NCBI GenBank assembly: GCA_963573385.1
Contig: CAUYLG010076679.1
Location: 24,110 to 88,109 of the forward strand
Length of the DNA: 64,000 nt
From: Cacajao melanocephalus
Taxonomy: Eukaryota > Chordata > Mammalia > Primates > Pitheciidae
Reading direction: 5' to 3'
Below, piece after piece: positions 1-14,167 of this stretch. Positions within the stretch are counted from its first letter, which is position 1, and every line of letters starts with the position of its first letter. The notes under the pieces are model-generated. The model was not told the origin of the DNA. It saw only the letters and a program-made list of their open reading frames with translations, and did not search any database. The position numbers were made by a program, and so were the translations under genes.

Positions 1-1090
1 TGTGTTCTCTGCTTAGGTTTCCTGCCTATCACTAATGAAGCTGTAAGGACAAAACAGACTTAAGGCTTTGTCTTTATCTCAAAAATAAGTAATAATTTTC
101 TTCTTTCTTCTCAACAAACATGTTTACCATAAGATAAGTGTTTTATATAGAGAGAATGAAAATCATTAATTGCTCACCACCTCTCCTTTTTTGTAACAGG
201 TACAACAGAAGGAGGTATTAGAAAACAAAGCAAAAATAAAGTCCTCTGATACAAAATGAGATCAGGTTCAATTGACTAGAGTGTCTTCTTGTTTCCTATA
301 AAAGTATTTGCCTGTCTAAAGCTTATCAAGAAATGCAGCCTCAAAATATTCTATCTTTTATTATAACATGTCAGATTCAAAATGCATTTTTGCAGTGAGA
401 GATGCTGGGAAATTGAAAGATAAAATTAAAAGGAATATCAGAGGGCAATTAGTACTTTCACCATAGGGTCATTCATAAAATCTTCTTAACGGAGTGATAA
501 AAAATAAATAGAGTTTTATTTCAAGGAACAGGAATTCAATATCAACCGTTGTTTAATGCCTTAGAAACAACCAGGAGGGAAAAACCATTCATCACATACA
601 ACCCACAATAAAACCTTGTGAAGTAATAGAAAGAGCTTTTGCTCAGCCAGCCATCTGAATGCGAGCTGGAAAATAAAGAATGACTTGAATTGGTCACTAA
701 GTAAATAAGAGAAATTCTTGGATACCAACTGCTACTCAAACCAAGTCTCTGCTTTAGATTTAAAATCTGCCTATTCAACTAAAAGGGAAACAAGTTACCA
801 GAAGACCCAGATTATGTGAAAATGGTATAACTGTGTTACTACTACATTAAAAGTAATAAAAGTTTCATAAAAGGAAGCTTGAGTAAGTTTTTTCATGGCA
901 TTCAATTCATTCTTTATCATGTAGTGTGCATTACGGTTAAATCGTTGTTCTTGGGAATACAAAATAGTTCGACTTGGGTTGAGGAGAATTTGGGAATATT
1001 TGGAAGAATATGCCAAATTTGCTTTTTGACTTAGCAATATTATGTCTAAGTATCTATATTAATTTACACTGGAAAATACATGAAAATACT
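1..1090. other. AT-rich sequence, no gene seen
   Basis: Both strands carry only short reading frames broken by many stops. I see no repeat family I can name, no RNA gene and no regulatory motif that stands out. This is unclassified intergenic or intronic sequence. Confidence 0.6.
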
Positions 1091-1097
1091 CATGCTC

Positions 1098-1325
1098 AAG
1101 TGTTTTATTCTGCTATTATAATAGTGGAAGACTGAAAACAACCCAATGCATGAAATACACAATGACTGAACAACTTACCATATACTAGCACATTGAAATA
1201 CTATGCAACCGTGTACAAAAATGAAGATCTCTATCACAGATATAGAGAGCTCTCCATTACATATAATTGAAAAAATCAAGGCATAGAAGAATATATAAAA
1301 TATATTACCTTTGCTAAAAGAAAGA
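1098..1325 (+). mobile_element. L1M ORF2 3'-end remnant
   Basis: The stretch reads like the end of an old L1 ORF2 in sense orientation: a run resembling TTTATT-GC-TTATAATAG, then a phrase like GAAAACAACCCAATG, then GAAATACTATGCAACC and an A-rich segment. These phrases recur in the last part of L1 ORF2 across subfamilies. Heavy divergence and the lack of an open frame point to an ancient L1M copy. Both ends are indistinct. Confidence 0.65.
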
Positions 1326-1360
1326 AGTTATGTAATAATATATCTAAGATACATAGACTT

Positions 1361-1428
1361 AGTTTTACAAAAAGAAACAAGACACTAAAAAGATGAACCA
1401 AAGTGTCTTGTTTTTTTTTTGTAAAACT
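1361..1428. repeat. Near-perfect inverted repeat, 26/27-nt arms
   Basis: The left arm at 1361-1386 begins AGTTTTACAAAAAG and ends ACAAGACACT. The right arm at 1402-1428 is its reverse complement apart from the length and purity of a central A/T run. The loop is 15 nt (1387-1401). As RNA it would fold into a roughly 68-nt hairpin, about the size of a microRNA precursor. I see no other support for a microRNA. It may instead be a quasi-palindrome made by template switching. Confidence 0.85.
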
Positions 1429-1474
1429 TATTTCTTCTTCCTCTCCTTACCTATGAGGAAGAAGAAGAAATAAG
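1427..1474. repeat. Second inverted repeat abutting the first
   Basis: The left arm at 1427-1443 (CTTATTTCTTCTTCCTC) pairs with the right arm at 1455-1474, which differs only by one extra GAA unit. The loop is 11 nt. It starts inside the last bases of the previous hairpin, so two fold-backs share a boundary. Pyrimidine/purine bias makes chance pairing somewhat easier here, but the arms are long. Confidence 0.8.
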
Positions 1475-3075
1475 ATAGAGGAGGCAAGTAAAGATAAAAG
1501 TTTTAAAAAATATAACTTGTCATAAAGCTTTTCATTCTTAAGTGTTTTTAAAACACCTGAAATGAAATCTAATAAAAATAGAGAGCAACATGTGAAGTTA
1601 AAACCAAAGCAAAAATAAAGACTTTAACTGTATATTCAGTAAGTGATATAAATCACACAGAGATAAGAATTTTTTAAGCAACTTTAAAACACCTTATTTT
1701 AGCTGTTTTGACATAGAAAATAATAACTAAAAATAAAAGAAATCAAACTTTAATCAGTAGTCTAGTTGAGAGTGCTAGTATTAATACTACCATTTTGAAA
1801 CTATATATATTAGATTAATGCAAATAATTTTGTTAAGAAACAAAATTTAGCTTAAGATGAAAAAGATACAATTGTGAAATCGAAATCTTGACTAAAACAA
1901 CATAAATTTGAATTGGAAATATATGTGTGGGAACTGTGAATATTTTTTTCTTTCTAAAAAATACTTATTTCTTGGTAATTCCATAAAGCAATGATGTCTT
2001 AACAGCAATAAGCACACCTAATGCCTGGACTGCACCATTTAAATACCATAAGAAAGCTGAGCAACTTGAGGTAATGAATCATTCCATATTTGGGTGGGAA
2101 ATATATACGCTGAATTTAAAATATCTAGTTGTAATAGAAATCCAGAGAGTGATCAAAGATAAATGAATTCTATCAAAGGGACACAGGAACAAACATAGAG
2201 GAAATCTGGCCAAGTGATAGAAAACTGGCACATGAAAAATCATAATGAGTACAATTGATCGTAGTATATTGAAAATATACAAATTCATTTGTTCATAAGG
2301 TTACTCAAAAATGTAAAGGGTTGGGGAAAACAAGACAGAAAACCAGCCAAAATGCAATAGGAAGCAATGAGGGCATCCACTCCTTCCTCAGAAAATTAAC
2401 AAAAGGAAAGGTTAAACGTTTATCATGTCTTTCCTCCACGAGTTCTACTTCTACATAACCAAATGGCCCAAGCTAATGAAGGATTTTTGTTTATTTGTTT
2501 TTTTGTGTTTTGTGGAAAGAATAATAAAAAAAAAACCTAGAGGATGTCCTTTTCAAACTCCGATAAAATAATTGATTCAGGCAATTATTATCAACGGATA
2601 AAAAAATTGTGGAAAAATTGACAGATTGACAGTGAACTTTGTAATGATTGGATAAATCAACTATCACCTGAATCCTCTGATCTATCTTAGCAGCACTGAC
2701 AGCAAGTCAATAAAATACAATTTTTCTCTTTATGTGAGACAACATGAAGTGCAGAGTACCATTTTTGAAGTATTTTTGACTTAAAAAAAAAGATTAAACT
2801 GGAATCTAAGTTTTTATCATTAACTTCTATTTATATGAAATATAAGCAACAGTATACCACTAAGAGGAAGTTGACAGGCAAATGTAAATAGAAGACATTA
2901 AACAGGAGAGCTGATTCCGCATCGGTGAAAAGTCAATGGCGTAAAACAAGGGAGGGCATCAGCTCCTGGTTAAAATCTTAAGACGACATGACACTCAAAA
3001 GTAAACTGTGAACAAAATGTTGCCTTAAAAATATTATTATATTATGAGCATGAATTATATATTGTGATCAAGAAA
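1475..3075. other. AT-rich sequence, no gene seen
   Basis: There is no coding potential and no repeat I can name with support. It contains A- and T-runs (for example near 2500-2540) typical of decayed mammalian non-coding DNA. Confidence 0.55.
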
Positions 3076-3079
3076 CTGC

Positions 3080-3350
3080 TTTTTAAAATGTTTGACAATG
3101 ACATTGTGGTTATGCAAGAAAATGCCTACATAGATGCCTACTGAATACTGATTGGGTGAACTGTCATGAAGTCTAGCGTTTATTTTATAATACTTTGGTA
3201 AAGAACAAAAGCAAAAGGATAAATGAAATTGATATGACAAAATGTTAATAATTGTTATATCTGAGTGATGAAAACTTAGTTAAATACTATTCTCTTTGGT
3301 GTATTTTAAAAATATTGTAGTGATTTTTAAGCTGCAAAATGAATTAAAAT
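3080..3350 (+). mobile_element. Old L1 3'-UTR-like tail (tentative)
   Basis: Phrases resembling ACATTGTGGTTATGCAAG, then AAAATGTTAATAATTG and ACTATTCTCTTTGG near the end match the order seen in tails of old mammalian L1 elements. Divergence is high, and a DNA-transposon tail is an alternative. Confidence 0.45.
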
Positions 3351-3522
3351 TATTGCAATTATTTCTTTTAAACATTTTTATTCATTGAATATGGATAGAC
3401 AAAATTAAGATCTGGAAAAGAGTCAACCTCATACTCTGGGCTCAGTTACTGCATCATTCTTGGTTCCAGGTAAAATTGAATCAAAAACGCAGGTCTCAAG
3501 TAGTGCAGATATAAATGAGAGG

Positions 3523-3815
3523 CTGCACTCTGAATTTTTTTCTCTTTTTTTTTGAGACAGAGTCTCGCTCTGTTGCCCAAGCTGGAGTACAATGGTACAA
3601 TCTTGGCTCACTGCAACCTCCACCTCCCCGGTTCAGCACTGCAGCCTCCCACCACCATGTCCAGCTAATTTTTGTATTTTTAGTAGAGATGGGGTTTCAC
3701 TATATTGGCCAGGCTGGTCTTGAACTCCTGACCTTGTGATCTGCCCGCCTCAACCTCCCAAAGTGCTGGGATTACAGGTGTGAGCCATCAAGCCTGGCCT
3801 GCACTCCGAATTTCT
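3523..3815 (-). mobile_element. Alu element, antisense, internally deleted
   Basis: It starts with a T-run (the reversed poly-A tail), then GAGACAGAGTCTCGCTCTGT, and ends at the reversed Alu head. A TSD of about 15 bp, CTGCACTCTGAATTT at 3523-3537, recurs with one change at 3799-3813. The body is 3538-3798. Around 3640 the segment between GGTTCA and CCACCACCATG is shorter than in a standard Alu, so roughly 40 bp of the 3' half of the left part is missing. Short frames across it are Alu artefacts. Confidence 0.95.
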
Positions 3816-4068
3816 AATGAGACAGAGGCTCTTAGAATTTCAACTAAAGTAGTTCATATTGTATATTAAATACTAGTATGGAAAAGTAAATATGTAATGA
3901 AAGATAGACTACCTAAAAATTGCATTATAGGGAAATTTGTTTTCAAAAACTTTGATTTTTGAAAAACTTCTGATTGTAATTAATCCACTTTACTAATATA
4001 GAAAAGCTGAATGTTAACCCAATATTGCTTTCAAGAAGAGATCATGAATTTGAAATCACAACTTAAAA

Positions 4069-4086
4069 ACACACACACACACACAC
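4069..4086. repeat. (AC)9 microsatellite
   Basis: Nine AC units follow an A-run. The tract is short. Confidence 0.9.
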
Positions 4087-4094
4087 TTAACCTG

Positions 4095-4620
4095 GTATAT
4101 ACTCTGTGTCAGGCACTGCTATATGGCCTAGAAATACACAAATATGATGTGGAGAAGCTAGAAGTTTAATGGTGAACACAGAAATCTGAATATTTAAGAT
4201 TCTCAGGCTAAATTTGAAATAATGAGGAGACAGATAAAAGTAATAAAATAATAAGAAGATAGAAAAAACAATTTTTATGAGGTCATTCCCAAGAGGAAAA
4301 ATGATTTCAATGAAGAATGAAGCAGAGAATTGACATGGAAGTCTATAGGGTATTATGAGTAGCTCTGTGTTGTTCAGGCTCCAAGGTAAGGCGCCAATTG
4401 TTGAATGGATCTCACTTTGAAATAGAAGCCAAAACCAGATGAATAGGAGAGAATTCCTCATTTGTGGAAGAAACAATATGAAATCAAATTATCATAGACA
4501 ATGACATCAAAGAACCTAAATTTATTGACTGAGAAGAGCAAAAAGTCAAAATACACACATGTGAAGTACACAACAATACACTATGAAGAAAAATAAAACT
4601 ATTGTTAAAGTCAAGTGACT
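4095..4620 (+). repeat. Ancient interspersed repeat, family unassigned
   Basis: The start resembles a phrase shared by old mammalian repeats (CAGGCACTGCTATATGGCC, then a variant of AATGGTGAACA), and CTATGAAGAAAAATAAA occurs near 4580. The same type of sequence recurs at 45690-46298. A 129-codon antisense frame inside (4087-4476) has no recognisable domain and is probably chance. Confidence 0.35.
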
Positions 4621-6910
<2,290 letters not shown>

Positions 6911-8665
6911 CCCACGCTTCTTGTAAGTATCATCATTATTCTGCAAAAAGATTCCTTAAAGAGGTCAATGCTGGTGTACCATAACCTTGTTACATAAATA
7001 GAAATTTTTTATTTAAATTCTCCATCTTCTTTTTCCCTCATATATTAATAAATATGTATATATACACATACTGCATGTACAAATATACACACACATGCAC
7101 ACACATATATACTGTCAGTTTAGCAAATACCGGTTTTTCATTCAAGGTCTTTCATCTGCTCTCTTAACAGTTTCAAGACTGATTTCAACAAAAGATATCT
7201 TTCATATTTTGGAAGGAGTACGATTTGAATCCTACTATGAGCTCATTAACCTACCTTAAACTAGAAAAAACAGACCTGGCAAAAGCATATTCATGTATAG
7301 ACAGCACCTAGGTATGTATATCCATTGTTAGCTTTATACTTTGTATCCCTAATGTGTAAATCTGAAAAATACTTACACAAAGGAAACAATAATCATGTCT
7401 CTCTTTTGGTATGTTTAATAATATAAAGACTAAAAAGTCATACTATAATGAAAGGCATCTTTATTGATTAACATGCTAAAATGCTCTGGCTAAATGTGCA
7501 GTATTCATTTCCCCGTGTGGTTTCCTTGTGGAGCTAGTGCCTCTGTAAGTTGGTAACAGTCTTCTCTGAGAGCATGCTCCTCGGACTTTCTCAAACGGTT
7601 ATCTAAAATGGCTGCCTAATGGGCTGGCCAGATGACTTCAAGTATGAAAACCTCTTTCAGCCTATTACAAGGTAATTTTACCTAATGGGCTTTCGTAACA
7701 GTCTGTTCCTCTGAGCTGCGCCCCCATCCTCTATTCCACTGCCCAACTTTGGCTCTGAGCCTAAGTCATCAAACCCAAATATTTAAAAGCATTATAACCC
7801 TACTTGAAACTACTTACATTTTAATTTTGTATAAAACTTACATAGACAACCTAACAGCCCAACTTGGCTCCAGACAGTATCATAATAATATACAACATAG
7901 CTAAAAAGGCATTCCAATTTTTTCTAATTGACCCGCATATGAAAATGAGAAAAGGCTTTCAGCCTGCTAAATTATTCAGTGGTACTATGCATTCTCTAAA
8001 TTTATTAATCTTAGCTGATACAGTTTTCGACATGAAATAAATGTTAGAATCTGAACTAAAAACGCAATAAATAGAACTGTCTTTATTGACAATGGCTATA
8101 AAAAACCTTCCACTTTCATACTTCACTGGTATGACTATATATCATGAAATCTGTTTTGATTAAAAGTTTAACAAATAAAGTGAGAGAAACAGATCTAATG
8201 AAAATAGCATTCAATACTCTAACTTAAGACTCTGTGAGGGCAAGTAATCACATCTTTTTGGTTAATTGCTTCACACATATTCTTGTTTTTAACACTCTTG
8301 CAGCAAATAAGACAAGACTACCAAATGTGTTACGGAAGTATGTCAAAGATCACATATTACCCTACTTGGTTTTTGCACTGTTACGGTTTACAAAAAAGAT
8401 AAGCAAAAGTAATGAAAGTAAAATCGGATGAAAAATATCTCTTAATGTAGTTTTAAAAAAAGCAAAGTAGTAAGTTACTCATTGTCCTCATCCATTTTTA
8501 AAATTAGTTCAACACTTAAAAACTACTCCTATTTTATAATCCATTGGTTTCTTAATCTTCCCCTTTAAATTACTTCAGCCACTGACACAGCTGTCTCCTT
8601 TCTTTTTGAGGCTTTTAATAGGCTCATTTAAAAATGGTGATGATGCAACAATACTGACAAAAACA
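6911..8665. other. Mostly unique sequence with small AC/AT-rich patch
   Basis: There is a TA/CA-rich patch at about 7048-7112. The 7500-7760 part is less AT-rich than its surroundings and contains short repeated words (see findings). No gene is evident. Confidence 0.55.
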
Positions 8666-8667
8666 AT

Positions 8668-8885
8668 AAATAACATTTATTGAACACTGACTATGTTTCT
8701 GAGACTGTGTTAAGAGCTTTACCTGAATTATCTTTTTATTAAATCTTCACAATATCTGTAGATTTATTGTAATTAACCCCTTCCTACACATGAAGAAACT
8801 GAGACCCAGAGGAAACAAGTGACTTAAATGGTCCACAGCTACAAATTCATACACAGGCCTCTGGTTCCAGTGCTACAGATCTAGC
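8668..8885 (-). mobile_element. MIR SINE, antisense
   Basis: The order ACATTTATTGAACACTGAC, a variant of TTAAGAGCTTTAC, ATCTTCACAA, then GAAGAAACTGAGACCCAGAG and a diverged tail is the reversed MIR consensus. Divergence fits an ancient mammalian SINE. Confidence 0.85.
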
Positions 8886-8949
8886 ATTTTTAGACATAAG
8901 TCAGATGTTACAGTTTGGCTCAGAGCCCACTGGGCTTCCCTTGCTTCCT

Positions 8950-9215
8950 CATCTCATTCAAGTGTATGTTCAGATGACACACAGAAAGAAATTTCCTCAA
9001 TATCCCCTCTAAAATAACACTTTGTTTCTATTCTTTAGCATTATTTTTATGTTTAGTGTCTACTCTCTGCCAATATGTTAAATATCTACATGCGTATTTT
9101 TCCTCCTTGCAATAGTGGAAGCTTCAAAAGGATGGGGATTTTGTTTTGTTCATTGCTGTATCCCTGATGCCTAATGTAGTGATGACACACGGTGGATTAT
9201 CGACTAACATTTGTG
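8950..9215 (+). mobile_element. L2 LINE 3' end
   Basis: Diverged L2 phrases occur in order: CATCTCATTCAAGTG, a decayed TCCTC block, GGATGGGGATTTTG, then CATTGCTGTATCCCTGATG and a degraded tail. Sense orientation. Confidence 0.7.
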
Positions 9216-9345
9216 AAAGGCAGGGAGGGAGGTGGGAATTAATAAAAAGGAGGAAAGAGGGGAGGAAAGAGAATAGAGGAAGGAAGGAAGAAGAAAGGAG
9301 GGAAGAAGGGAGAAGGAAGAAACACAAAAAGGAAAAAACGGATTC
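9216..9345. repeat. Polypurine GGAA/GAAG-rich tract
   Basis: About 130 bp, nearly all purine on the plus strand, built from GGAAGGAAGGAAGAAG-like words. Frames across it on both strands are low-complexity artefacts. Such tracts can adopt triplex structures, but nothing here shows a function. Confidence 0.9.
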
Positions 9346-9749
9346 TGCCAGGCAATCTTTCTACAATGCCACGTAACTCCTACTATTTTTGTTTATTGTT
9401 GCTCTTCCTTTGCAGACTCCTTATTTTTTAATTTGCTTCCGAAATATAGGCATTATCCAAGGCTTTCTTTTCATGGTTTCTCATTGCTTTCAGAATTCCT
9501 GTTTTCCCACTCCATTTCTCCTATATTTAAGAAACCAGATTTACTTAGATGATTCTTATAGTTATGAAGTCCTGATAACACAGAAGTTGAAAACTTTGAA
9601 GTTGAAATTTCTTCCTGCTCTCTATTAGGGGAAGTGAAATGCACTGAGCCAAGAATTCATGGATTCTATCTCCTCCTGTACAAGTGTAAGAATGTTTGAT
9701 GAGGAAAAAAAGTTTTTTCTCGTAGTTTTGTAGCAGTAAGAATAACCGA

Positions 9750-9860
9750 CACACTATGTGTGCTAAGTCACTCAGGCGCTATTCTAGAGGCTTTAATGCG
9801 TGTCTAATTAGATCCTCATGTAAACTCTATGAGGAAGATTATTATTTCACTCAGAAGAAT
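9750..9860 (-). mobile_element. MIR fragment, antisense
   Basis: CTATGTGTGCTAAGTCAC, a variant of CTATTCTAGAGGCTTTA, then ATCCTCATGTAAACTC and ATGAGGAAGATTATTATTTC reproduce the 3' half of reversed MIR. Confidence 0.8.
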
Positions 9861-10710
9861 ATAATGCATCCTCTGACTGCTTAGATTCTAGAATATTGAA
9901 TATCCCATATCCTTGAAAGGAAGTGAACTGAAGTGACAGTATTGGGGATAATAATGCAAGGGTGGGGACAGTTAGGGATTCAAGCAGGACACAAAATCTA
10001 AACCCCAAATTATTGCTAACCCAAAGCATTGAATCAAATTTCTAACAACATACAAAAAAGAAAACTGACACACCTAACAATGACAATAACAACGACAAAC
10101 ATGAAATCGACAGTTTTAAGAAAAAAATAAACTAATAATTCAAGAAAAAACTTTCTCAAAGCATGATTGGAAATCATTACATAAATATAGATTGCTACCA
10201 CATCTGGATTAAAGTGAAAAATTACAAGATTTATAGTTATTTAATTTCTTAACCCTAAACATTTCTAGGAATTGTTAGTTAATTCCCTTTTGAAATCGAT
10301 AGTAATTCTATTCCAATATTGTATATACACTATTCTAGACATTTATATGGGAACCACAATACTTAATCACTACCCAGATGTTTCCAAAGAAATATCCCAG
10401 ATGGTAGACACTAGTTCTGAAAGATCCAATTTGTGAAATTTTCAGAATTCTTATTAAGCTAAAACTTCTATCTAATACATAAAACTAAATTAGAATGACT
10501 AGTGCTCTGTTTTATTTTTGTTTTCCTATCTGATTTTGCTTCCTTTTTGTTTTTTTTCTATTTACATTGTCAATACTCTAAACCAGCTTTCTCAAGTTTC
10601 GTTCATAGTATTGTAATAAGTATTCTTCCAACTGCTGACGCTTTTCACTCAAAATCACCTCTACACACAGACATTGAATGGAAGATGCACCGTGTTTAGG
10701 AAACCTGAGG
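9861..10710. other. AT-rich sequence, no gene seen
   Basis: No feature is supported beyond A/T-rich non-coding sequence. Confidence 0.5.
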
Positions 10711-10714
10711 TTTT

Positions 10715-10960
10715 CCATTACTCTAAGGATAAATTCCAAATTATTTAAACTATCTTTAAAGTCTCTCAATAATCTGATACCACCAGGCATATTGAATATT
10801 CTTTCAATATTTGCCAAAAGAGAAGGAACAATACTCATTGTTCTAATTTACACTACAACTACCAAACCTGTACTTGGTGAAGACTTCATTCAAGTCTCAA
10901 CATAAATAACTAAGGAGTACAATATCCTGATCTCAATGTCCTAAGTTGCCATATATTTTT
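10715..10960 (+). mobile_element. L2 LINE fragment (diverged)
   Basis: AAGGATAAATTCCAAA followed by a decayed CTCAATAATCTGA block matches the middle of the L2 3' region. The rest is too diverged to bound with confidence. Confidence 0.5.
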
Positions 10961-11360
10961 TCTTCTTTTAAAAATGTAAAGCTCACTACTCTATTCTCTT
11001 GTTTAGTTTGAGTTCACCAATTTAATAAACTTTTCCTTTCAGATTTGTTCTGACATAACCTAGTTTTCTGACCAAAAGAACTTCAATAAAAGGACTAAAA
11101 TAATCTATATTTAACAGAAGTGAGGTCAAAAATGAATTCATCTATGCAAACTTATATGTTTATGTTTTATTTTTAATAGACATATGGTAATCATACATAT
11201 TTATGGGGTACAGTGTAAAAATATATTTTTCACAAACAAAGGAATAAGGCAGTTTTACCCTACTTTTTTGAGGAATCCACTGACAGCAACTGAAATATCA
11301 AAAATAAAAGGATAAAACTTCTCTAGTATCAATAAAACAAAGAAAATGACACACTCCTAA

Positions 11361-11430
11361 ATATATATATATATATAAAGAATATTATATATAATTAATA
11401 ATATATATTTATTATATAATATATATTTGA
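11361..11430. repeat. (TA)n-rich tract
   Basis: A run of nine TA-type units is followed by irregular AATATATAT sequence. Confidence 0.85.
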
Positions 11431-11742
11431 AGCACAAAATATAAAGTATATCGAGTAACATAGTACTATGAAATTATAAGGGAATGTATTGAGAGCTAAC
11501 ACTTTCCTCTTCAAAGTTCACTGAAATGATGCTTTCCTAAACCTTGTAGTGAAAGACCATTTCTTGAAGTAAAGTATGGAAAACGGGGAGAAAAGATTGT
11601 AGATTTCAGATTGCAACACAAAGAGATTGTGTCTAGGACACTTCTGTGGGCCATGTCAATCATGAATATAGGAAAATATATTCCTCCAGGAGAGTGTTGG
11701 ACTCCCAAATCATGCCCCCAGAACCTTTTCTTCATTTTCCCA

Positions 11743-12335
11743 TGTAACCAAGCAGCTTAACTTCAAAATGCATTTTAACACTTTTTTCTTTTCTCCCTTG
11801 TCTTGGCGTGTAACCTGAAAGCAAACTGCAGAAGCCTTTTACTGTAACCTTATAATAGACTGTAAATCCCTCTCTTTCCCACTGCATACTCCCTTCACAT
11901 TTATCTAACTATGTGTAAGTATTTAATTATGTGCTTACTTAGAAGTACCAAGGGCTAATCTTGAGATGGACAACGCAAGCCTGGAGACTCAGCTGCACAA
12001 TTCCAGAGATTACCTAAAAGAGGCTAGTCAACAACCTGGCCATTGTTGAGATGACTCCAGCCCATGTTCCAGGTGGAAAGAGACTCAAGATAGCCACATA
12101 AATAAGACATGCAGACCTTGTACTCAGCACAGTTCCTGCATGTCTCCCCATATCAAGTTCCCCTTTTGATACCCTCACCTTTTTCCCAAAAATTCAAAGT
12201 GGTTACTTTGGATGAAAATCTGGGCATTTCCCCATTACTAGTTTTGGTTAATAAAAATAACTTTGTTTTGAGCATATATTGCACTTGTCATTGGACTCTG
12301 CAAGCAGCAAGCGGCCAGATCTGTGTTCGGTTACA
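11743..12335 (+). mobile_element. Solitary endogenous-retrovirus LTR with TSD
   Basis: The boundaries are unusually clean. The element starts TGTAACC, ends GGTTACA (a perfect 7-bp terminal inverted repeat) and is flanked by the 4-bp duplication CCCA at 11739-11742 and 12336-12339. It is 593 bp long. A TATA-like ATAAATAA lies near 12098, and an AATAAA-type poly-A signal in GGTTAATAAAAATAAC lies near 12247, about 85 bp before the end, as in a U3-R-U5 layout. A 4-bp TSD suits a class I ERV. I do not recognise the subfamily. No internal retroviral sequence is attached. Confidence 0.82.
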
Positions 12336-12339
12336 CCCA

Positions 12340-13975
12340 TACCATTGTTCAGCAAGTATTGAATCCATACAAAAATAAATAATAATCAGACAAAAAGTCA
12401 TAAAAGACTTCCCCATAGAAACCAGAAACAACAACAGTAACAATAATTAAACAAAACCAAAAATCGGGAAAATGGAGTACCTGGGTAAAGAGTTCATGAG
12501 GAAAAGGCAATATTTATGCAAATTAACATTAAGATTTTAAACAAATAATTTTCCACAGTCATAATGACAATATGATGACTCTGTAAAAATTACAGAGATT
12601 CGGGGTTCAGATGCAATAAGCTAAAAGGGAGAAAGGGGGGCTAACAGAGCAATGTGAAAACATAGAAGAGAAAAATGAAACCCTACCACAGCTAAAACAC
12701 ACATGCAGTACAGACTAACTATGATTAAAGCTAAGTAAGATACATGATGGATAGCTTGAGGAAAATGTACAGTATGAAGTGGAAAGAAAATTGTAAATAT
12801 TGTTAATTGAGATAATGGATGTAGAAAACAAAAAAGATTCAACATCATAAGTGCTCCCAAAAGAAAAAAAAGGAGACCGTTTTTGAAATAAAGACTTGGG
12901 TATGCCAATTGAAAGAAAATGTGTTTCTGATAAAACATATTGAATAATTACAACACTGAGGCATAATTAAGTAAAGCTACTGAACTTAAAATATAAAGAG
13001 AATCAAATAGATATTCAGGTAGAAAAAGCATGTCACAGAGAAGGAAAAAAATCATTTTGGCCTTAGACTCTAACCAAAGCAACATATTTATACCAGAAGA
13101 TGGTAAAACAATGTCAACACAGTTATCAATGAGGTAAATTAATCTTAGGATATTTACTCTGAGGCAAGTTGTTCTTTAAGTATAAAAGACAAACATGCAT
13201 ACTTGAATCATCCCCATAAGACCTTTCTAAAACAAAACCACTATAACTGTCAAACCACCAGCCTTTCCACTATTAAGCAGCAAAATCCAGTCTTTTAAGA
13301 AAAAAATCACATTAATGACTTAGCAATGGAGAAATTATGGTTAGCATGGATTCTATTTAAATACAAAACTAAGAGAACTAAGATTAAGAGTAGATTTACA
13401 GTATCAGAGCAGAATTTTAATGTTAGAGCCACCATCAGTATTAATAACGGGAACAGTAACAAACTAAGAGAGAGAGGAATAGGAGAAAGGAGTAAGAGAC
13501 AAAGTGTAATTATATTAATTTATCTATCTTTCATAGCTCAGGATCAAGACACTGACTGAAATTAATACACATATTTTAGAAGAGTAATAAATATGTTTTA
13601 AAATAATTTTTTAGTTTCAAAACAATATGTTTAAAATATATGGTTCTTGTAATGAATAAACTTGTATCTGAAATTGAGAAGTTCCTTTAATATGTGTTTT
13701 TTTGCTTAAGGCAAACAAGTTAAATGTAATATTTTATAAGCTAAAATAGTATATAAAGAATAATTACTTTATTCTCAATTATTTCTATTTATTCATCCAT
13801 CCATCCATCATCCCAGAAATATCACTTAAAGTTAAGAGTAGCTATTACTGGATAGTGGAAATTTTTCTGATTTCTTGCTTTCTGATAGTATTTTTTCCGT
13901 CAATGGATTGGGATGTTCACGATAAGTCTGTAGTTTTATAATTTTACTATTGTGTCTATTAGCATAGATTAAAAT
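12340..13975. other. Unclassified AT-rich sequence, no gene seen
   Basis: Short frames only and no nameable repeat. A short (CATC) run lies near 13796-13808. Confidence 0.55.
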
Positions 13976-13979
13976 ACAC

Positions 13980-14167
13980 TGTTTGCTGTGGATTAAATAT
14001 TTCTGCCAAAACTAACACTGAAATTTAATTGCCAATGTAACGGTGTTGGGAAATAGAGCATTTAAGAAGTGATTAGGTCATGAGGGCTTTACCCCTGTGA
14101 GTAGATTAAAGCTATTATTGAGGGAGTGAGTTAGTTATCACAGGAGTAGCCTCCTGATAAAGGACTT
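13980..14167 (+). mobile_element. MST/MLT-type MaLR LTR, 5' part
   Basis: GAAATTTAATTGCC, TTAAGAAGTGATTAGGTCAT, GAGGGCTTTACCC and TTATCACAGGAGTAG follow the order of the first half of a MaLR LTR. It stops abruptly at about 14167, where L1 3' UTR sequence begins. Confidence 0.75.

Noticed and set aside
1361..1428. Calling the first hairpin a microRNA gene
   Set aside because: Size fits, but the arms include long A/T homopolymers and there is no conservation or expression evidence in hand; kept as an inverted repeat only.
4087..4476. 129-codon antisense frame
   Set aside because: No domain, hydrophobic bias expected from T-rich sequence, overlaps an old repeat-like block.
9124..9376. Overlapping frames rich in K/R/E or S/F/L across the GGAA tract
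   Set aside because: They are translations of low-complexity polypurine DNA on the two strands; no unique sequence supports a gene.
12336..13975. Internal ERV genes downstream of the solitary LTR
   Set aside because: No gag/pol/env motif or second LTR is visible; the 4-bp TSD directly after the LTR shows it is solitary.
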